A stretch of DNA of 64,000 bases from Pseudoxanthobacter soli DSM 19599 (GCF_900148505.1 NZ_FRXO01000015.1:24541-88540), one strand, 5' to 3'. Counted from the stretch's first letter, positions 1 through 8,951 are shown. Notes: generated by a model from the letters alone, not told the origin. Numbers and translations: made by a program.

Positions 1-150
1 CGGCCGGCGCACGGCCAGCCTCATCCTCTCTCGAGCCACCCGCGCCGGGCATGGTCCAGCGGCATCGGATCGGATGCACCGGCGTCTGACGCCACTATGG
101 TCCTATCTTGCGGCCCCGTAAATCCCACGATTGTTGCAGTGCGAAACCTT

Positions 151-1407
151 TCAGCGGCCGTAGCGCGAGATGGCGAGATCGTCCGCCGCGATCTCCGGCT
201 TGCGGCCGGAAATCAGGTCGGCGATCACCTGCGCGGAGCCGCACGACATGGTCCAGCCGAGCGTGCCGTGGCCGGCATTGACATAGAGGTTCGGATAGCG
301 CGTCGGGCCGACGATGGGGGTCGAATCCGGCGTCATCGGCCTGAGGCCCGTCCAGAAGAACTCGTCGGTCATGCGGCCGCCGGTCGGGAACAGGTCGTTG
401 ATGGAGAGTTCGAGCGTCTCGCGCCGTTCCTTGAGCAGCACGCGCTTGTAGCCGGAGAGTTCCGCCATGCCGCCGATGCGGATGCGGTCGCCGAGGCGCG
501 TGATCGCCACCTTGTAGAGGTCGTCGAGCACGGTGGAGACCGGCGCGCCCTCCGGATCGACGATCGGCAGCGTCAGCGAATAGCCCTTCACGGGATAGAT
601 CGGCGCGTCGATGCCGAGCGGCCGCAGCAGTTGCGGCGCGAACGACGCGAGCGCGACCAGATAGGTGTCGCCGGTGATGGTGCCACCATCGGTCTCGATG
701 CCGGTGATCCGGCCGCCGTCCGCGCGGATGCGGCGGATGGTGGTGTTGAAATGGAACTTCACGCCGAGCGCCTCGGCCATCGGCGCCAGCCGCTCGGTGA
801 ACATCTGGCAGTCGCCGGTCTCGTCGTTCGGCAGCCGCAGACCGCCGACGAAATCGGCGCGGGCGCGCGCGAGCGCCGGCTCGGCCGCGATGCAGCCCGC
901 CCGGTCGAGCAGCTCATAGGGCACGCCGTACTGCCGGAGCACCGCGATGTCCTCGGCGGCGTGGTCGAGCTCCTGCTGGGTGCGGAACAATTGCAGGGTG
1001 CCGAGCTCGCGCTCGTCGTAATGGATGTTGGTCGCCTGCCGCAGCGCCTTGAGGCAGTCGCGGCTATATTCCGCCAGCGCCACCATGCGCCCCTTGTTCA
1101 CGGCATAGGCCGTGTGGGTGCAGTTCATCAGCATCCGGAACAGCCACGCATACATGTGCGGGTCGAGCTGCGGGCGGATGACCAGCGGGCCATGCTTGTG
1201 GAACAGCCACTTCAGCGCCTTCTGCGGAATGCCCGGCGCCGCCCACGGCGAGGCATAGCCCGGCGAGACCTCGCCCGCATTGCCGAAGCTCGTCTCCATC
1301 GCCACGCCCGGCTGGCGGTCGACGACCTCGACCTCGTGCCCCGCCCGGGCGAGATAATAGGCGGACGTGACACCGACGACCCCCGCGCCGAGGACAACGA
1401 CCTTCAT
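151..1407 (-). CDS. dadA: D-amino acid dehydrogenase small subunit (FAD-dependent)
   Basis: Probably oxidises D-alanine and other D-amino acids to the 2-oxo acid and ammonia at the inner face of the membrane, passing electrons to the respiratory chain. The 418-residue protein opens with a dinucleotide-binding Rossmann motif ([18 protein letters not shown]) and continues as a DAO-type FAD oxidoreductase, with a typical C-terminal FAD segment ([20 protein letters not shown]). The length fits DadA (about 415-430). I start at the ATG at 1407, preceded by GGAG seven bases upstream; an in-frame TTG two codons earlier is less likely. It lies 78 bp downstream of the alanine racemase on the same strand, the usual dadAX pairing, with an Lrp-type regulator divergent upstream. 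Identification is by family pattern; substrate range is inferred. Confidence 0.93.
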   Translation of the reverse strand: MKVVVLGAGVVGVTSAYYLARAGHEVEVVDRQPGVAMETSFGNAGEVSPGYASPWAAPGIPQKALKWLFHKHGPLVIRPQLDPHMYAWLFRMLMNCTHTAYAVNKGRMVALAEYSRDCLKALRQATNIHYDERELGTLQLFRTQQELDHAAEDIAVLRQYGVPYELLDRAGCIAAEPALARARADFVGGLRLPNDETGDCQMFTERLAPMAEALGVKFHFNTTIRRIRADGGRITGIETDGGTITGDTYLVALASFAPQLLRPLGIDAPIYPVKGYSLTLPIVDPEGAPVSTVLDDLYKVAITRLGDRIRIGGMAELSGYKRVLLKERRETLELSINDLFPTGGRMTDEFFWTGLRPMTPDSTPIVGPTRYPNLYVNAGHGTLGWTMSCGSAQVIADLISGRKPEIAADDLAISRYGR

Positions 1408-1485
1408 GATCAAACTCCAGTCCAGAACGGGACGGCGCCCGTCCGGGCGCCGCGTTGCAATTATCCGACCAGTTCGCCACGCCGC

Positions 1486-2628
1486 TCAGCCGATATAGCG
1501 GCGGTGATAGCGCGAACCGAGGCCGGTGAGGATTTCGTAGCCGATGGTGTGGGCGGCGGCGGCCACGTCGTCGACCGACTGGTGCGGCCCGATGAGTTCC
1601 ACCGGGGCGCCATCGAACAGCCGGCCGGGCGGCACCGCGGAGGCGTCGAGCGTCGCGGAATCCATCGAGATGCGCCCGACGAACGGCAGCGCGATCCCCT
1701 CGAAATAGGCCGACCCGGTGTTGGAATGGCTGCGCAGCCAGCCGTCCGCGTAGCCGACGGCGAGGGTCGCGATGCGCATCGGCCGGTCGGCGCGGAAGCT
1801 GTAGCCGTAGCCGACCGCGCATCCCGGCGCGATGTCGCGCACCTGGATGACCCGGCCGTCGAGCCGCACCACCGGCTTCATGGGATTCGGGAGGCCCGGA
1901 ACCGGGGCCAGCCCGTAGAGCGCCGCACCCGGCCGCACCATGTCGAAATGATAGGCAGGGCCGAGATGGATGCCCGCCGAATTGGCGAAGCAGGCCGGCG
2001 CCGCGGGCAGCAGCCGGCGGCGGGCCTCGAACGCCGCGAGCTGCTCGGCATTGGCCGGATGCTCCGGCTCGTCGCCGCAGGCGAGATGGCTCATGACGGC
2101 CTTGAGTTCGATGCCGGCGAGCGTCGCAGGCGTGTCGGCCAGCGCCTCGATTTCCGCGAGCGGCAGGCCGAGCCGCGACATGCCGGTATCGATCTGAATG
2201 ACGCCCGGCAGCGCCCGGCCGTGGCGGCGGGCATAGGCGGCCCAGGCCTCGACCTGCCGCAGGTCGTTCAGCACCGGCGTCACGCCCGCCTCGGCGCACT
2301 CGGCCTCGGCATCCGGCATCAGCCCGTTCAGCACATAGATCGCGGCGGACGAAGGCAGGTGGGGCCGCAACCGCAGCCCTTCCTCGAGATGGGCGACGAA
2401 GAAGTGCCGGCATCCGGCGGCGGCGAGCACCGGCGCCACACGGTCGGCGCCGAGGCCGTAGGCGTCCGCCTTCACGACGGCGGCGCAGGCCGCGCCGGAC
2501 GCACGCGCCTGGAGGGCGAGATAATTGTCGCGGATCGCCGAAAGGTCGACGGTGAGCCACGCACCGGCATGTTCGGCGGTGGGCCACGGAATGGCGTTCG
2601 CCACGGCGACTTGCGACAGGGACACCAT
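1486..2628 (-). CDS. alr/dadX: Alanine racemase (catabolic, PLP-dependent)
   Basis: Interconverts L- and D-alanine, feeding DadA (catabolism) and possibly peptidoglycan synthesis. The 380-residue protein shows the PLP-lysine motif AVVKADAYGLG (Lys near residue 53), the segment GYGYSF that normally carries the catalytic tyrosine from the partner subunit, VGYADGW, and VGRISMDS. The open frame extends upstream to 2847, but the ATG at 2628 has a strong AGGAGAGG Shine-Dalgarno and gives the normal family length, so the extra 73 residues are rejected. It is the first gene of an apparent racemase-dadA operon facing away from the Lrp-type regulator. By context I favour the catabolic DadX role over the housekeeping Alr; sequence alone does not separate them. 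Confidence 0.92.
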   Translation of the reverse strand: MVSLSQVAVANAIPWPTAEHAGAWLTVDLSAIRDNYLALQARASGAACAAVVKADAYGLGADRVAPVLAAAGCRHFFVAHLEEGLRLRPHLPSSAAIYVLNGLMPDAEAECAEAGVTPVLNDLRQVEAWAAYARRHGRALPGVIQIDTGMSRLGLPLAEIEALADTPATLAGIELKAVMSHLACGDEPEHPANAEQLAAFEARRRLLPAAPACFANSAGIHLGPAYHFDMVRPGAALYGLAPVPGLPNPMKPVVRLDGRVIQVRDIAPGCAVGYGYSFRADRPMRIATLAVGYADGWLRSHSNTGSAYFEGIALPFVGRISMDSATLDASAVPPGRLFDGAPVELIGPHQSVDDVAAAAHTIGYEILTGLGSRYHRRYIG

Positions 2629-2806
2629 CCGACCTCTCCTCCGTGAAGCGCCTGCGACCCGGACCACGACGGCCGGGCCGAACGCATCGAAGCTTTTGAA
2701 ACCAGACCCGATTTTCCCGCCGGCGGCCAACGCCCCGTCCGGTCGGCACCGTCGGAAACCCGAACGCCCGCATCCGTGCCAGCCACAAGGATGGCAGAAG
2801 GACGAC

Positions 2807-2838
2807 GCAATTTCATTGCGATCTGCGCATGAAATTGC
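2807..2838. promoter_or_regulatory. Inverted repeat in the alr-dadA / lrp divergent promoter region
   Basis: Perfect 9-bp inverted repeat: GCAATTTCA at 2807-2815 and TGAAATTGC at 2830-2838, with a 14-nt spacer. It is followed at 2856-2870 by a second dyad, CCGCAT-ATC-ATGCGG. Both lie in the 261-bp divergent region, close to the start of the Lrp-type gene. AT-rich dyads of this sort are plausible binding sites for the Lrp-type regulator encoded alongside, but binding is inferred. Confidence 0.5.
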
Positions 2839-2889
2839 CATCTGCAAGATTATTTCCGCATATCATGCGGGAAAATGGAGGAAAGCTGC

Positions 2890-3357
2890 ATGGCCGTGCT
2901 CGACGCCATCGACGAACGCATCATCGCGCTCTTGCGCAGCGACGGCCGGCTGAGCAACGCGCGGCTCGCCGAGGCGGTCGGGCTGTCGCAATCGGCCTGC
3001 CTCAGGCGGCTGCACGCGCTCGAAACGAGCGGCGTGATCCGCGGCTACACCGCCATCGTCGACCTGCCGGACGAGGCGGACGTCACCGTCGTCTATGTCC
3101 ACATCACCCTCGACCGGCAGACCGAGGATTATCTCGACCGCTTCGAGGCCGGCGTGCGCCGCTGCCCGGACGTGCGGGAGTGCTACCTGATGACCGGCAT
3201 CGCCGATTATGTGCTGAGGGTGGAGGCAGCGAGCGTCGCCGACTATGAGCGGGTTCACCGCGAGCAGCTTTCGCGCCTGCCCGGCATCGCGCGCATCCAG
3301 TCGAGCTTTACGATCCGCAGCGTCGTGCGCGCCGGCTCCGGCCCCGGCCGCCGCTGA
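2890..3357 (+). CDS. Lrp/AsnC family transcriptional regulator (probable dad regulator)
   Basis: A 155-residue feast/famine regulator. An N-terminal AsnC-type winged HTH (LDAIDERIIALL ... LAEAVGLSQSACLRRLHAL) is followed by the RAM ligand-binding domain (roughly residues 65-145), which includes the typical VRECYLMTGIADYVLRV segment. Start at ATG 2890, chosen because GGAGG ends eight bases upstream; an in-frame ATG at 2875 would add MEESC. It is transcribed divergently from the alanine racemase-dadA operon, the arrangement in which Lrp-type proteins (DadR, BkdR and PutR types) activate amino acid catabolism in response to the substrate. The effector is therefore likely alanine, by inference. 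Dyads at 2807-2870 are candidate operators. Confidence 0.88.
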   Translation: MAVLDAIDERIIALLRSDGRLSNARLAEAVGLSQSACLRRLHALETSGVIRGYTAIVDLPDEADVTVVYVHITLDRQTEDYLDRFEAGVRRCPDVRECYLMTGIADYVLRVEAASVADYERVHREQLSRLPGIARIQSSFTIRSVVRAGSGPGRR

Positions 3358-3418
3358 GCCGCCCGTGAACTCGCTATCGATGAGAATGACGCGCTCAGAC
3401 GCGGCTGATTGTGGCCGC

Positions 3419-3724
3419 TTACAACTGGCAGATTATGCGCCGGAACGGTTTCGCGTTGCGGACATAGCCATTCCGGGGCGCGTCGGATTTTTCGTCAAGC
3501 ACGGCAGCAGAGTAGGCCTCGTCGAGGCGCATTGTCTTCCAACCGATACGCTCGTTGCTATTGCTGCCACCGCGTACCTGCCAGACGCTCATTGCGAGGT
3601 TGCCGGCAGTCGTCTCCCCAACGGTGTGAACCTCGACAACCCGAGAATAGCCATCGTAGCGCAACTCAAGGCACTTGCCGCTTCTCAACGCTGAACACGC
3701 CAACTCTGTCCACATGGCGAGCAT
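3419..3724 (-). CDS. Conserved hypothetical protein, WYL-like C-terminal segment
   Basis: About 101 residues. I recognise a conserved alphaproteobacterial pattern (LELRYDGYSRVVEVHTVG ... VWQVRGGSNS ... GWKTMRLDEA ... NGYVRNAKPFRRIICQL) that resembles the ligand-sensing core of WYL domains but has no DNA-binding part. No catalytic residues are evident. The start is uncertain: ATG 3724 has GAGG eleven bases upstream, and ATG 3715 has AGGA eight bases upstream. It stands alone between the Lrp gene and the cyd terminator, with visibly lower GC and weaker third-position bias than its neighbours, consistent with acquisition by transfer. Function unknown. Confidence 0.6.
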   Translation of the reverse strand: MLAMWTELACSALRSGKCLELRYDGYSRVVEVHTVGETTAGNLAMSVWQVRGGSNSNERIGWKTMRLDEAYSAAVLDEKSDAPRNGYVRNAKPFRRIICQL

Positions 3725-3789
3725 CCTAAAGGTTGCCTCAGAGCAGAATACCCGATTCACGCGTGGCTCGCGAAGTATGTAACGCCCCA

Positions 3790-3827
3790 AAACGAAGGCA
3801 CCCCGGAACGGCTGTTCCGGGGTGCCT
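3790..3827 (-). terminator. Rho-independent terminator of cydABX
   Basis: Perfect 14-bp stem, 3796-3809 with 3814-3827, and a 4-nt loop. Read on the minus strand it is followed by TCGTTTTGGGG, which supplies a short U-tract. It lies 28 bp beyond the cydX stop codon. Confidence 0.85.
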
Positions 3828-3854
3828 GTGGTCAGACTGGGTGGCGAGGCGAAA

Positions 3855-3959
3855 TCAGGCCTTGCCTTCGGTGTCGTTGCGCATCTCGTACCACATCGCG
3901 TTCAGGATCGCGAAGGAGCAGGCGAGCCCGAGGCCGAGGATCCAGGAGAAGTACCACAT
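3855..3959 (-). CDS. cydX: Cytochrome bd oxidase small subunit CydX
   Basis: A 34-residue single-span membrane protein that starts MWYFSWILGLG, continues with ACSFAILNAMWYE, and ends in a charged tail. This is the characteristic CydX/YbgT (Cyd_oper) pattern, including the N-terminal MWYFxWILG and a conserved acidic residue after the helix. CydX binds CydA and stabilises the haems of the bd oxidase. It starts 17 bp downstream of the cydB stop and is the last gene before the operon terminator. It is easily missed because a longer frame reads through it from upstream. Confidence 0.93.
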   Translation of the reverse strand: MWYFSWILGLGLACSFAILNAMWYEMRNDTEGKA

Positions 3960-3976
3960 GGCTGCTTTGCTCCGTG

Positions 3977-5128
3977 TCAGTAGGCGTTGGGGTTGCGGTC
4001 GATGGTGGTGGTCGAGACCGTGCCGCGCATCACCCGGTAGACCCACGCGGTGTAGACCAGGATGATCGGCAGGAAGATCACGGTCGTGATCAGCATGATC
4101 CACAGCGTCAGGTGGCTCGACGAGGCGTCCCACACCGTCAGGCTGGCGTTCGGATCGACCGAAGACGGCAGCAGGAACGGGAACAGCGAGAGACCGGCCG
4201 TCGAGATGATGCCGAGGATGCCGACGGCCGAGCCGAGGAAGGCGAGCGGCCGGATGCGGGCGGCGAGGCAGAGCGCCGCGATCACGAAGCCGGCGAAGCC
4301 CAGCACCGGAGCGGTGATCATCCACGGATGGGCGGCATAGTTGGCGAGCCAGGTGCCGGTGTTGGCCGAGACCGTCTTGCCGAGCGGGTTCGAGGGCCCG
4401 AGCGGGTTCTGCACGCTCGTCACCACATAGGCGCCGAGGTGGTTGGCCACCCAGTAGCCGCCGACCGCGAACAGCACCACCGTCGCCAGCGCGGCGATGA
4501 TGCCGTAGCTGCGCGCCCGCGCCGCCACGGTGCCGTCGGTCTTCCAGACCAGCAGCGTCGCGCCATGGGTGACGAGCATCGCCACGCTGACGAGACCGCC
4601 GAGCAGCGCGAACGGCGTAAGCAGGCCGAAGAACGTGCCGTGATAGGCCGGCCGCAGGGTCTCATCCAGCGAGAACGGCACGCCGAGCAGCACGTTGCCG
4701 ACCGCGACGCCAAAGATCAGCGCCGGCACGAAGCCGCCGATGAACAGCGCCCAGTCCCACAGCGAGCGCCACGCCGGGTTCTCGATCTTGCCGCGGAACT
4801 TGAAGCCCACGGGCCGGAGGATGAGGGCGAGCAGGATCACCATCATCGCGAGATAGAAGCCCGAGAACGACACCGCGTAGAGCGCCGGCCAGGCGGCGAA
4901 GATCGCGCCGCCGCCGAGGATGAGCCACACCTGGTTGCCTTCCCACACCGGGCCGATGGTGTTGATCACCACCCGGCGTTCGTCGTCGGTCCTGCCGACG
5001 AACGGCAGCAGCGCCGCCGTTCCGAGATCGAAGCCGTCCATGATCGCGAACCCGATCAGGAGGACGCCGAGCAGAAGCCACCAGATGATCCGCAAGGTCT
5101 GGTAGTCGAGAGGAATGAGCTGGTCCAT
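3977..5128 (-). CDS. cydB: Cytochrome bd ubiquinol oxidase subunit II
   Basis: A 383-residue polytopic inner-membrane protein. With CydA it forms the high-affinity quinol oxidase that reduces O2 to water without pumping protons. Typical CydB features are the N-terminal LRIIWWLLLGVLLIGFAIMD, then DGFDLGTAALLPFVGRTDDE and NTIGPVWEGNQVWLILGGGA; about eight to nine hydrophobic helices follow. Length matches the family (about 380). The start has 18 bp separation from cydA and the gene is followed closely by cydX, so one transcript is expected. Confidence 0.97.
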   Translation of the reverse strand: MDQLIPLDYQTLRIIWWLLLGVLLIGFAIMDGFDLGTAALLPFVGRTDDERRVVINTIGPVWEGNQVWLILGGGAIFAAWPALYAVSFSGFYLAMMVILLALILRPVGFKFRGKIENPAWRSLWDWALFIGGFVPALIFGVAVGNVLLGVPFSLDETLRPAYHGTFFGLLTPFALLGGLVSVAMLVTHGATLLVWKTDGTVAARARSYGIIAALATVVLFAVGGYWVANHLGAYVVTSVQNPLGPSNPLGKTVSANTGTWLANYAAHPWMITAPVLGFAGFVIAALCLAARIRPLAFLGSAVGILGIISTAGLSLFPFLLPSSVDPNASLTVWDASSSHLTLWIMLITTVIFLPIILVYTAWVYRVMRGTVSTTTIDRNPNAY

Positions 5129-5146
5129 GGGATTGGTCCTTGCAGA

Positions 5147-6739
5147 TCAGGAGCGGCTGGCGACCGCGCTGGCGGGCCTGAAGGCAGCCCCCGGCGCAAT
5201 CGGCTCGTCCATGGGAAGGTGCAGCGGCTTCGGTCCGTGACCGATGGTCTTGATCATCAGCCAGACCTCGATGATCGCGAGCGTCGAGTAGATCGCCACG
5301 AACATCGTGAGGCTGAGGGCCAGATCGAGCACCGTCAGGCCCGAGGTCGCATAGAAGGTCGGCAGCACGCCTTCGATGATCCAGGGCTGGCGGCCATATT
5401 CGGCGATGAGCCAGCCGAATTCGATCGCGACCCACGGCAGCGGCAGGCTCCACAGCGCCACGTGCAGGAACAGGCGGTTTTCGCCGATCTTGTTGCGCGA
5501 GGCGATCCAGAACGCGACCGCGAAGAAGGCGATGAAGTAGAAGCCGAGCGCCACCATGGTGCGGAACGAGAAGAACAGCGCGATCACGTTCGGCACGGTG
5601 CTTTCGGCCGCCGCGGCGACCTGCTCGTCGGTCGCGTTCTCGATGTCCGGCCGGTACTGCTTGAGCAGGAGGCCGTAGCCGAGGCTGCGCCAGGTCTGGT
5701 CGAACTTGGCCCGCGCCTCAGCATCGGTCGGGTTCTTGCGGATGGTCTGCAGCGACTCGTAGGCCACCACGCCGTTGCGGATCTGACCGGCGGCACGCTC
5801 GACGAGATCGTTGATGCCGAGCAGCGGCGTCGTCAGCGAGCGGGTGGTCAGCAGGCCGAGCACGTAGGGGATGCGCACCTCGAAGGCGTTGGTGTGCGTC
5901 GCCTGGTCCGGGATGGTGAAGAGCTCGAAGCTCGCCGGCGCGGACTCGGTCTCCCACATCGCCTCCATGGCGGCGACCTTCATCTTCTGATGCTCGGTCG
6001 CGAGATAGCCGCTCTCGTCACCCAGCACGACCACCGACAGCGCGGAGGCAAGGCCGAAGCTCGCCGCGACCGCGATGGAGCGCTTGGCGAGCGCGGTGTG
6101 ACGGTTGCGCAGGAGGTAGAACGCGCTGATCGACAGCACGAACATCGCGCCGGTGACGTAGCCGGCCGAAACGGTGTGCACGAACTTCGCCTGGGCGACC
6201 GGGTTGAACAGCACCGCGGCGAAGTCGGAGACTTCCATGCGCATGGTGTCGGGATTGAACACCGCGCCGGTCGGGTTCTGCATCCAGCCGTTGGCGATCA
6301 GGATCCAGAGGGCCGAGAAGTTGGCGCCGAAGGCGACCAGCCAGGTGACGACCAGATGGCCCACCTTGGAAAGCCGGTCCCAGCCGAAGAAGAACATGCC
6401 GACGAAGGTCGCTTCCAGGAAGAAGGCCATCAGGCCTTCGATGGCGAGCGGAGCGCCGAAGATGTCGCCGACATAGTGGCTGTAGAAAGACCAGTTCGTG
6501 CCGAACTGGAACTCCATGACGATGCCGGTGGCGACACCCATCGCGAAGTTGATGCCGAAGAGCGTGCCCCAGAACATCGTCATCTGCCGCCAGATCGGGC
6601 GGTTGGTCATGACGTAGACGCTCTCCATGATCGCCAGCATGAAGGAAAGGCCGAGCGTCAGGGGGACGAATAGAAAGTGATATAACGCGGTTGCCGCAAA
6701 CTGCAGCCGCGAAAGATCGACGACGGTGAAATCGATCAT
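5147..6739 (-). CDS. cydA: Cytochrome bd ubiquinol oxidase subunit I
   Basis: A 530-residue haem-bearing subunit. His21 in TALYHFLFVPLTLG matches the haem b595/d-side ligand. The histidine in KFVHTVSAGYVTGA and the methionine in FSFRTMVALGF match the b558 ligands. The GRQPW quinol-oxidase motif is present (AEYGRQPWIIEGVLPT). The periplasmic Q-loop is long and similar to the E. coli type (LGYGLLLKQYRPDIENATDEQ), so this looks like a canonical L-type bd oxidase, not a cyanide-insensitive short-loop CIO. Start at ATG 6739, with GAGG about nine bases upstream; a longer frame to 6889 is rejected because it would run through the FNR-type site. Confidence 0.97.
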   Translation of the reverse strand: MIDFTVVDLSRLQFAATALYHFLFVPLTLGLSFMLAIMESVYVMTNRPIWRQMTMFWGTLFGINFAMGVATGIVMEFQFGTNWSFYSHYVGDIFGAPLAIEGLMAFFLEATFVGMFFFGWDRLSKVGHLVVTWLVAFGANFSALWILIANGWMQNPTGAVFNPDTMRMEVSDFAAVLFNPVAQAKFVHTVSAGYVTGAMFVLSISAFYLLRNRHTALAKRSIAVAASFGLASALSVVVLGDESGYLATEHQKMKVAAMEAMWETESAPASFELFTIPDQATHTNAFEVRIPYVLGLLTTRSLTTPLLGINDLVERAAGQIRNGVVAYESLQTIRKNPTDAEARAKFDQTWRSLGYGLLLKQYRPDIENATDEQVAAAAESTVPNVIALFFSFRTMVALGFYFIAFFAVAFWIASRNKIGENRLFLHVALWSLPLPWVAIEFGWLIAEYGRQPWIIEGVLPTFYATSGLTVLDLALSLTMFVAIYSTLAIIEVWLMIKTIGHGPKPLHLPMDEPIAPGAAFRPASAVASRS

Positions 6740-7053
6740 CGGTCTTGCCTCGCTGGGTCCGGTCGCCGTGGTGCCCGCCGGCAGGCAGCGCCTGCGTGCC
6801 CCCACACAGAATACGGCCCTCTCCACTTGAGAGGACCTCCAGAGCGGACCTAACGCCCACGCCGCCCCGGGAACCTTGATCCGCGTCAAGGCACGCCGGG
6901 CGCCCCCATTCTTGAAGTTGGACGTATTGACGCGGGGCGGGAGAATGCGCGCGCCCGCCCGCCTACATTGCGCTTGAATGCAGCCCGTGCCCCGAAGCCG
7001 GAGCTGATGCCGGAGCTTTCGGGGTGAGACCGACCGACGGAAAAGGAATCGCC
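6740..7053. other. cydABX / cydDC divergent intergenic region
   Basis: A 314-bp gene-free region between the two divergent cyd units. Apart from the FNR/FixK-type dyad at 6874-6891 and the Shine-Dalgarno sequences of cydA and cydD, I see no clear sigma-70 hexamers and no strong hairpin. Confidence 0.7.
6874..6891. promoter_or_regulatory. FNR/FixK-type operator between cydA and cydD
   Basis: The sequence CCTTGATCCGCGTCAAGG is a perfect 6-6-6 dyad containing TTGAT-N4-GTCAA, one base off the FNR/Anr/FixK consensus TTGAT-N4-ATCAA. It sits about 135 bp upstream of cydA and about 163 bp upstream of cydD, so it could serve both units. Oxygen-responsive control of bd oxidase by FNR-type proteins is well established. 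Direct binding here is inferred. Confidence 0.75.
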
Positions 7054-8940
7054 ATGGCGCCGGGAAACGACAGGCCCGGAAACGGCAGAAGCGGCGCCGG
7101 AGCGGGGGCGGATGACGTCGGGCAGGCGCGCGAGCCGTCGCCGGTCGATTCGGCCGTGGGCGAGGCGGCGGAAGCCGCGGCGCTGCCGCGCAAGCCCGGC
7201 CGCGCCGAGTCGCGCTGGCTTCGCGGCCTGCAGGGCCATGCCCGCGGGCCGCTGATGATCGCCATCGCCGCGCCGCTCGTGGCCGGCGTGCTGGTCGTGT
7301 TCCAGGCCTTCCTGCTCGCCCACGTGCTGGACCGCGCGATCTCGGGACACGCCCCGGCCAGGGACCTTCTGCCCGGGGTGATCGCGTTCGCGCTGATCAT
7401 CATCGGCCGCGGGCTGATCGGGCGCGTCGGCGAGGAGGCCGGGGCCGTGGCGGCGGAGCGCATCAAGGCGCTGCTGCGGCGATCCCTGTTCTCCCATCTG
7501 ATGGCGGCGCCGCCGGCCTGGGTGCGCGGGCGCGCCTCCGGTGCCATGGCCTCGGTGCTGATGGAGCAGGTCGAGGCCATCGACGGCTTCTTCTCGCGCT
7601 TCCTGCCGGCGATGATCGCCGCCGCCGTGCTGCCGATCGCCTTTGCGGTGACGGTGATGCCGTTCGAACCCATCGCCGGGCTGCTGTTCTTCGTGTCCGC
7701 GCCGATGATCCCGCTGTTCATGGCGCTCGTCGGCTGGGGCGCGGAAGCCGCGAGCCGCCGTCACCTCAATGCGTTCGCCCGGCTTTCCGGCTTCTTCGCC
7801 GACCGGGTGCGCGGCATCGCCACGCTGAAGCTCTACGGCCGCGCCGAAGCGGAGGCCGACGCCGTGAAGGCCGCCAGCGACGACCTGCACCAGCGCACGC
7901 TGGCGGTGATGCGGATCGCGTTCCTGTCCTCGGCGGTGCTTGAATTCTTCGCCGCGCTCGGGGTGGCCGGCGTCGCGCTCTATATCGGCCTCACCTATCT
8001 CGATCTCATCAGCATCTGGTCGCTGCCGCTGACGCTGCAGATCGGCCTGTTCTGCCTGGTGATGGCACCGGAGGTCTATCTGCCGCTGCGGGTGCTGGCC
8101 GCGCATTATCACGACCGCGCCAACGCGCTCGCCGCCGTCAACGAGATCGGCGCGGCGTTCGATTCGCTGCCGGCGGTCGGAGCCGAACCCGAGAGCGCAC
8201 CGGCCCCGGCCGCCGCCCGCCCGACGGCTGCGCTCGGCCTCGACATCGGCCGCCTGCGGCTTGCGACGCCGGACGACGCGCGGATGCTGCTCGACGGCGT
8301 CGACCTCGCCATCGCGCCCGGCGAGCACGTCGCGATCATCGGCGAAAGCGGCATCGGCAAGTCGACCCTGATCGAGGCGCTGTGCCGGCTGCGCGCGTTC
8401 GAGGGCGACATCCGCCTCGGCGGTCGCGCGCTCGCCGACATCGACGAGGCGGAACTGCGGGCGACGATGGCGGTGCTGGGCCAACGGCCGCATCTGTTCC
8501 GCGGCACCCTCGCGGACAATATCCGCCTCGGGCGGCGGGAGGCGGACGATGCCGCCGTCGCCGAGGCCGCGCGGCTCGCGGGCGTCTCCGCCTTCGCCGA
8601 CAGCCTGCCGGACGGGCTCGCCACATTCGTCGGCGAACGCGGCCACGGCGTCTCGGGGGGCGAGGCCCAGCGGGTGGCGCTCGCGCGCCTCTTCCTGCGC
8701 GACCCCTCCGTGATCCTGCTCGACGAGCCGACCGCCCATCTCGACGGCGAGACGGAGCGGCGCGTTCTCGATGCCGTCGTGGCGTTCGCGCGGGGGCGCA
8801 CCCTCGTGGTGGCGACGCATTCCCCGGCCGTCGCCCAGCGCATGGACCGCATCTTCCGCATCGCCGGCGGCGGCCTCCTGCCCGTTCCCCACCGCCGCGG
8901 CCGCCGCGACGGCACCGCCGCCGCCGACGGCCAGGCGTGA
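7054..8940 (+). CDS. cydD: Thiol reductant ABC exporter subunit CydD
   Basis: With CydC, forms a heterodimeric inner-membrane ABC exporter that moves cysteine/glutathione to the periplasm and is required for assembly of bd oxidase. The 628-residue protein has a six-helix ABC exporter domain (about residues 60-350) and a nucleotide-binding domain with Walker A GESGIGKST (about 430-438), signature VSGGEAQRVALARL and Walker B VILLDEPTAHLD. Start at ATG 7054, preceded by AGGA; a GTG at 7024 would add ten residues. The first 60 residues are Gly/Ala/charged and low-complexity, longer than usual for CydD. It is separated from cydC by 11 bp. Confidence 0.94.
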   Translation: MAPGNDRPGNGRSGAGAGADDVGQAREPSPVDSAVGEAAEAAALPRKPGRAESRWLRGLQGHARGPLMIAIAAPLVAGVLVVFQAFLLAHVLDRAISGHAPARDLLPGVIAFALIIIGRGLIGRVGEEAGAVAAERIKALLRRSLFSHLMAAPPAWVRGRASGAMASVLMEQVEAIDGFFSRFLPAMIAAAVLPIAFAVTVMPFEPIAGLLFFVSAPMIPLFMALVGWGAEAASRRHLNAFARLSGFFADRVRGIATLKLYGRAEAEADAVKAASDDLHQRTLAVMRIAFLSSAVLEFFAALGVAGVALYIGLTYLDLISIWSLPLTLQIGLFCLVMAPEVYLPLRVLAAHYHDRANALAAVNEIGAAFDSLPAVGAEPESAPAPAAARPTAALGLDIGRLRLATPDDARMLLDGVDLAIAPGEHVAIIGESGIGKSTLIEALCRLRAFEGDIRLGGRALADIDEAELRATMAVLGQRPHLFRGTLADNIRLGRREADDAAVAEAARLAGVSAFADSLPDGLATFVGERGHGVSGGEAQRVALARLFLRDPSVILLDEPTAHLDGETERRVLDAVVAFARGRTLVVATHSPAVAQRMDRIFRIAGGGLLPVPHRRGRRDGTAAADGQA

Positions 8941-8951
8941 AGGAGACCCCG

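Noticed and set aside
97..2646. 849-residue open frame on the plus strand
   Set aside because: Antisense to dadA and alanine racemase, both clearly real. The translation is Arg/Gly/His-rich shadow typical of high-GC DNA.
3974..6673. 899-residue plus-strand frame over cydB and cydA
   Set aside because: Lies antisense to well-conserved cyd genes, with no hydrophobic or domain pattern; GC shadow.
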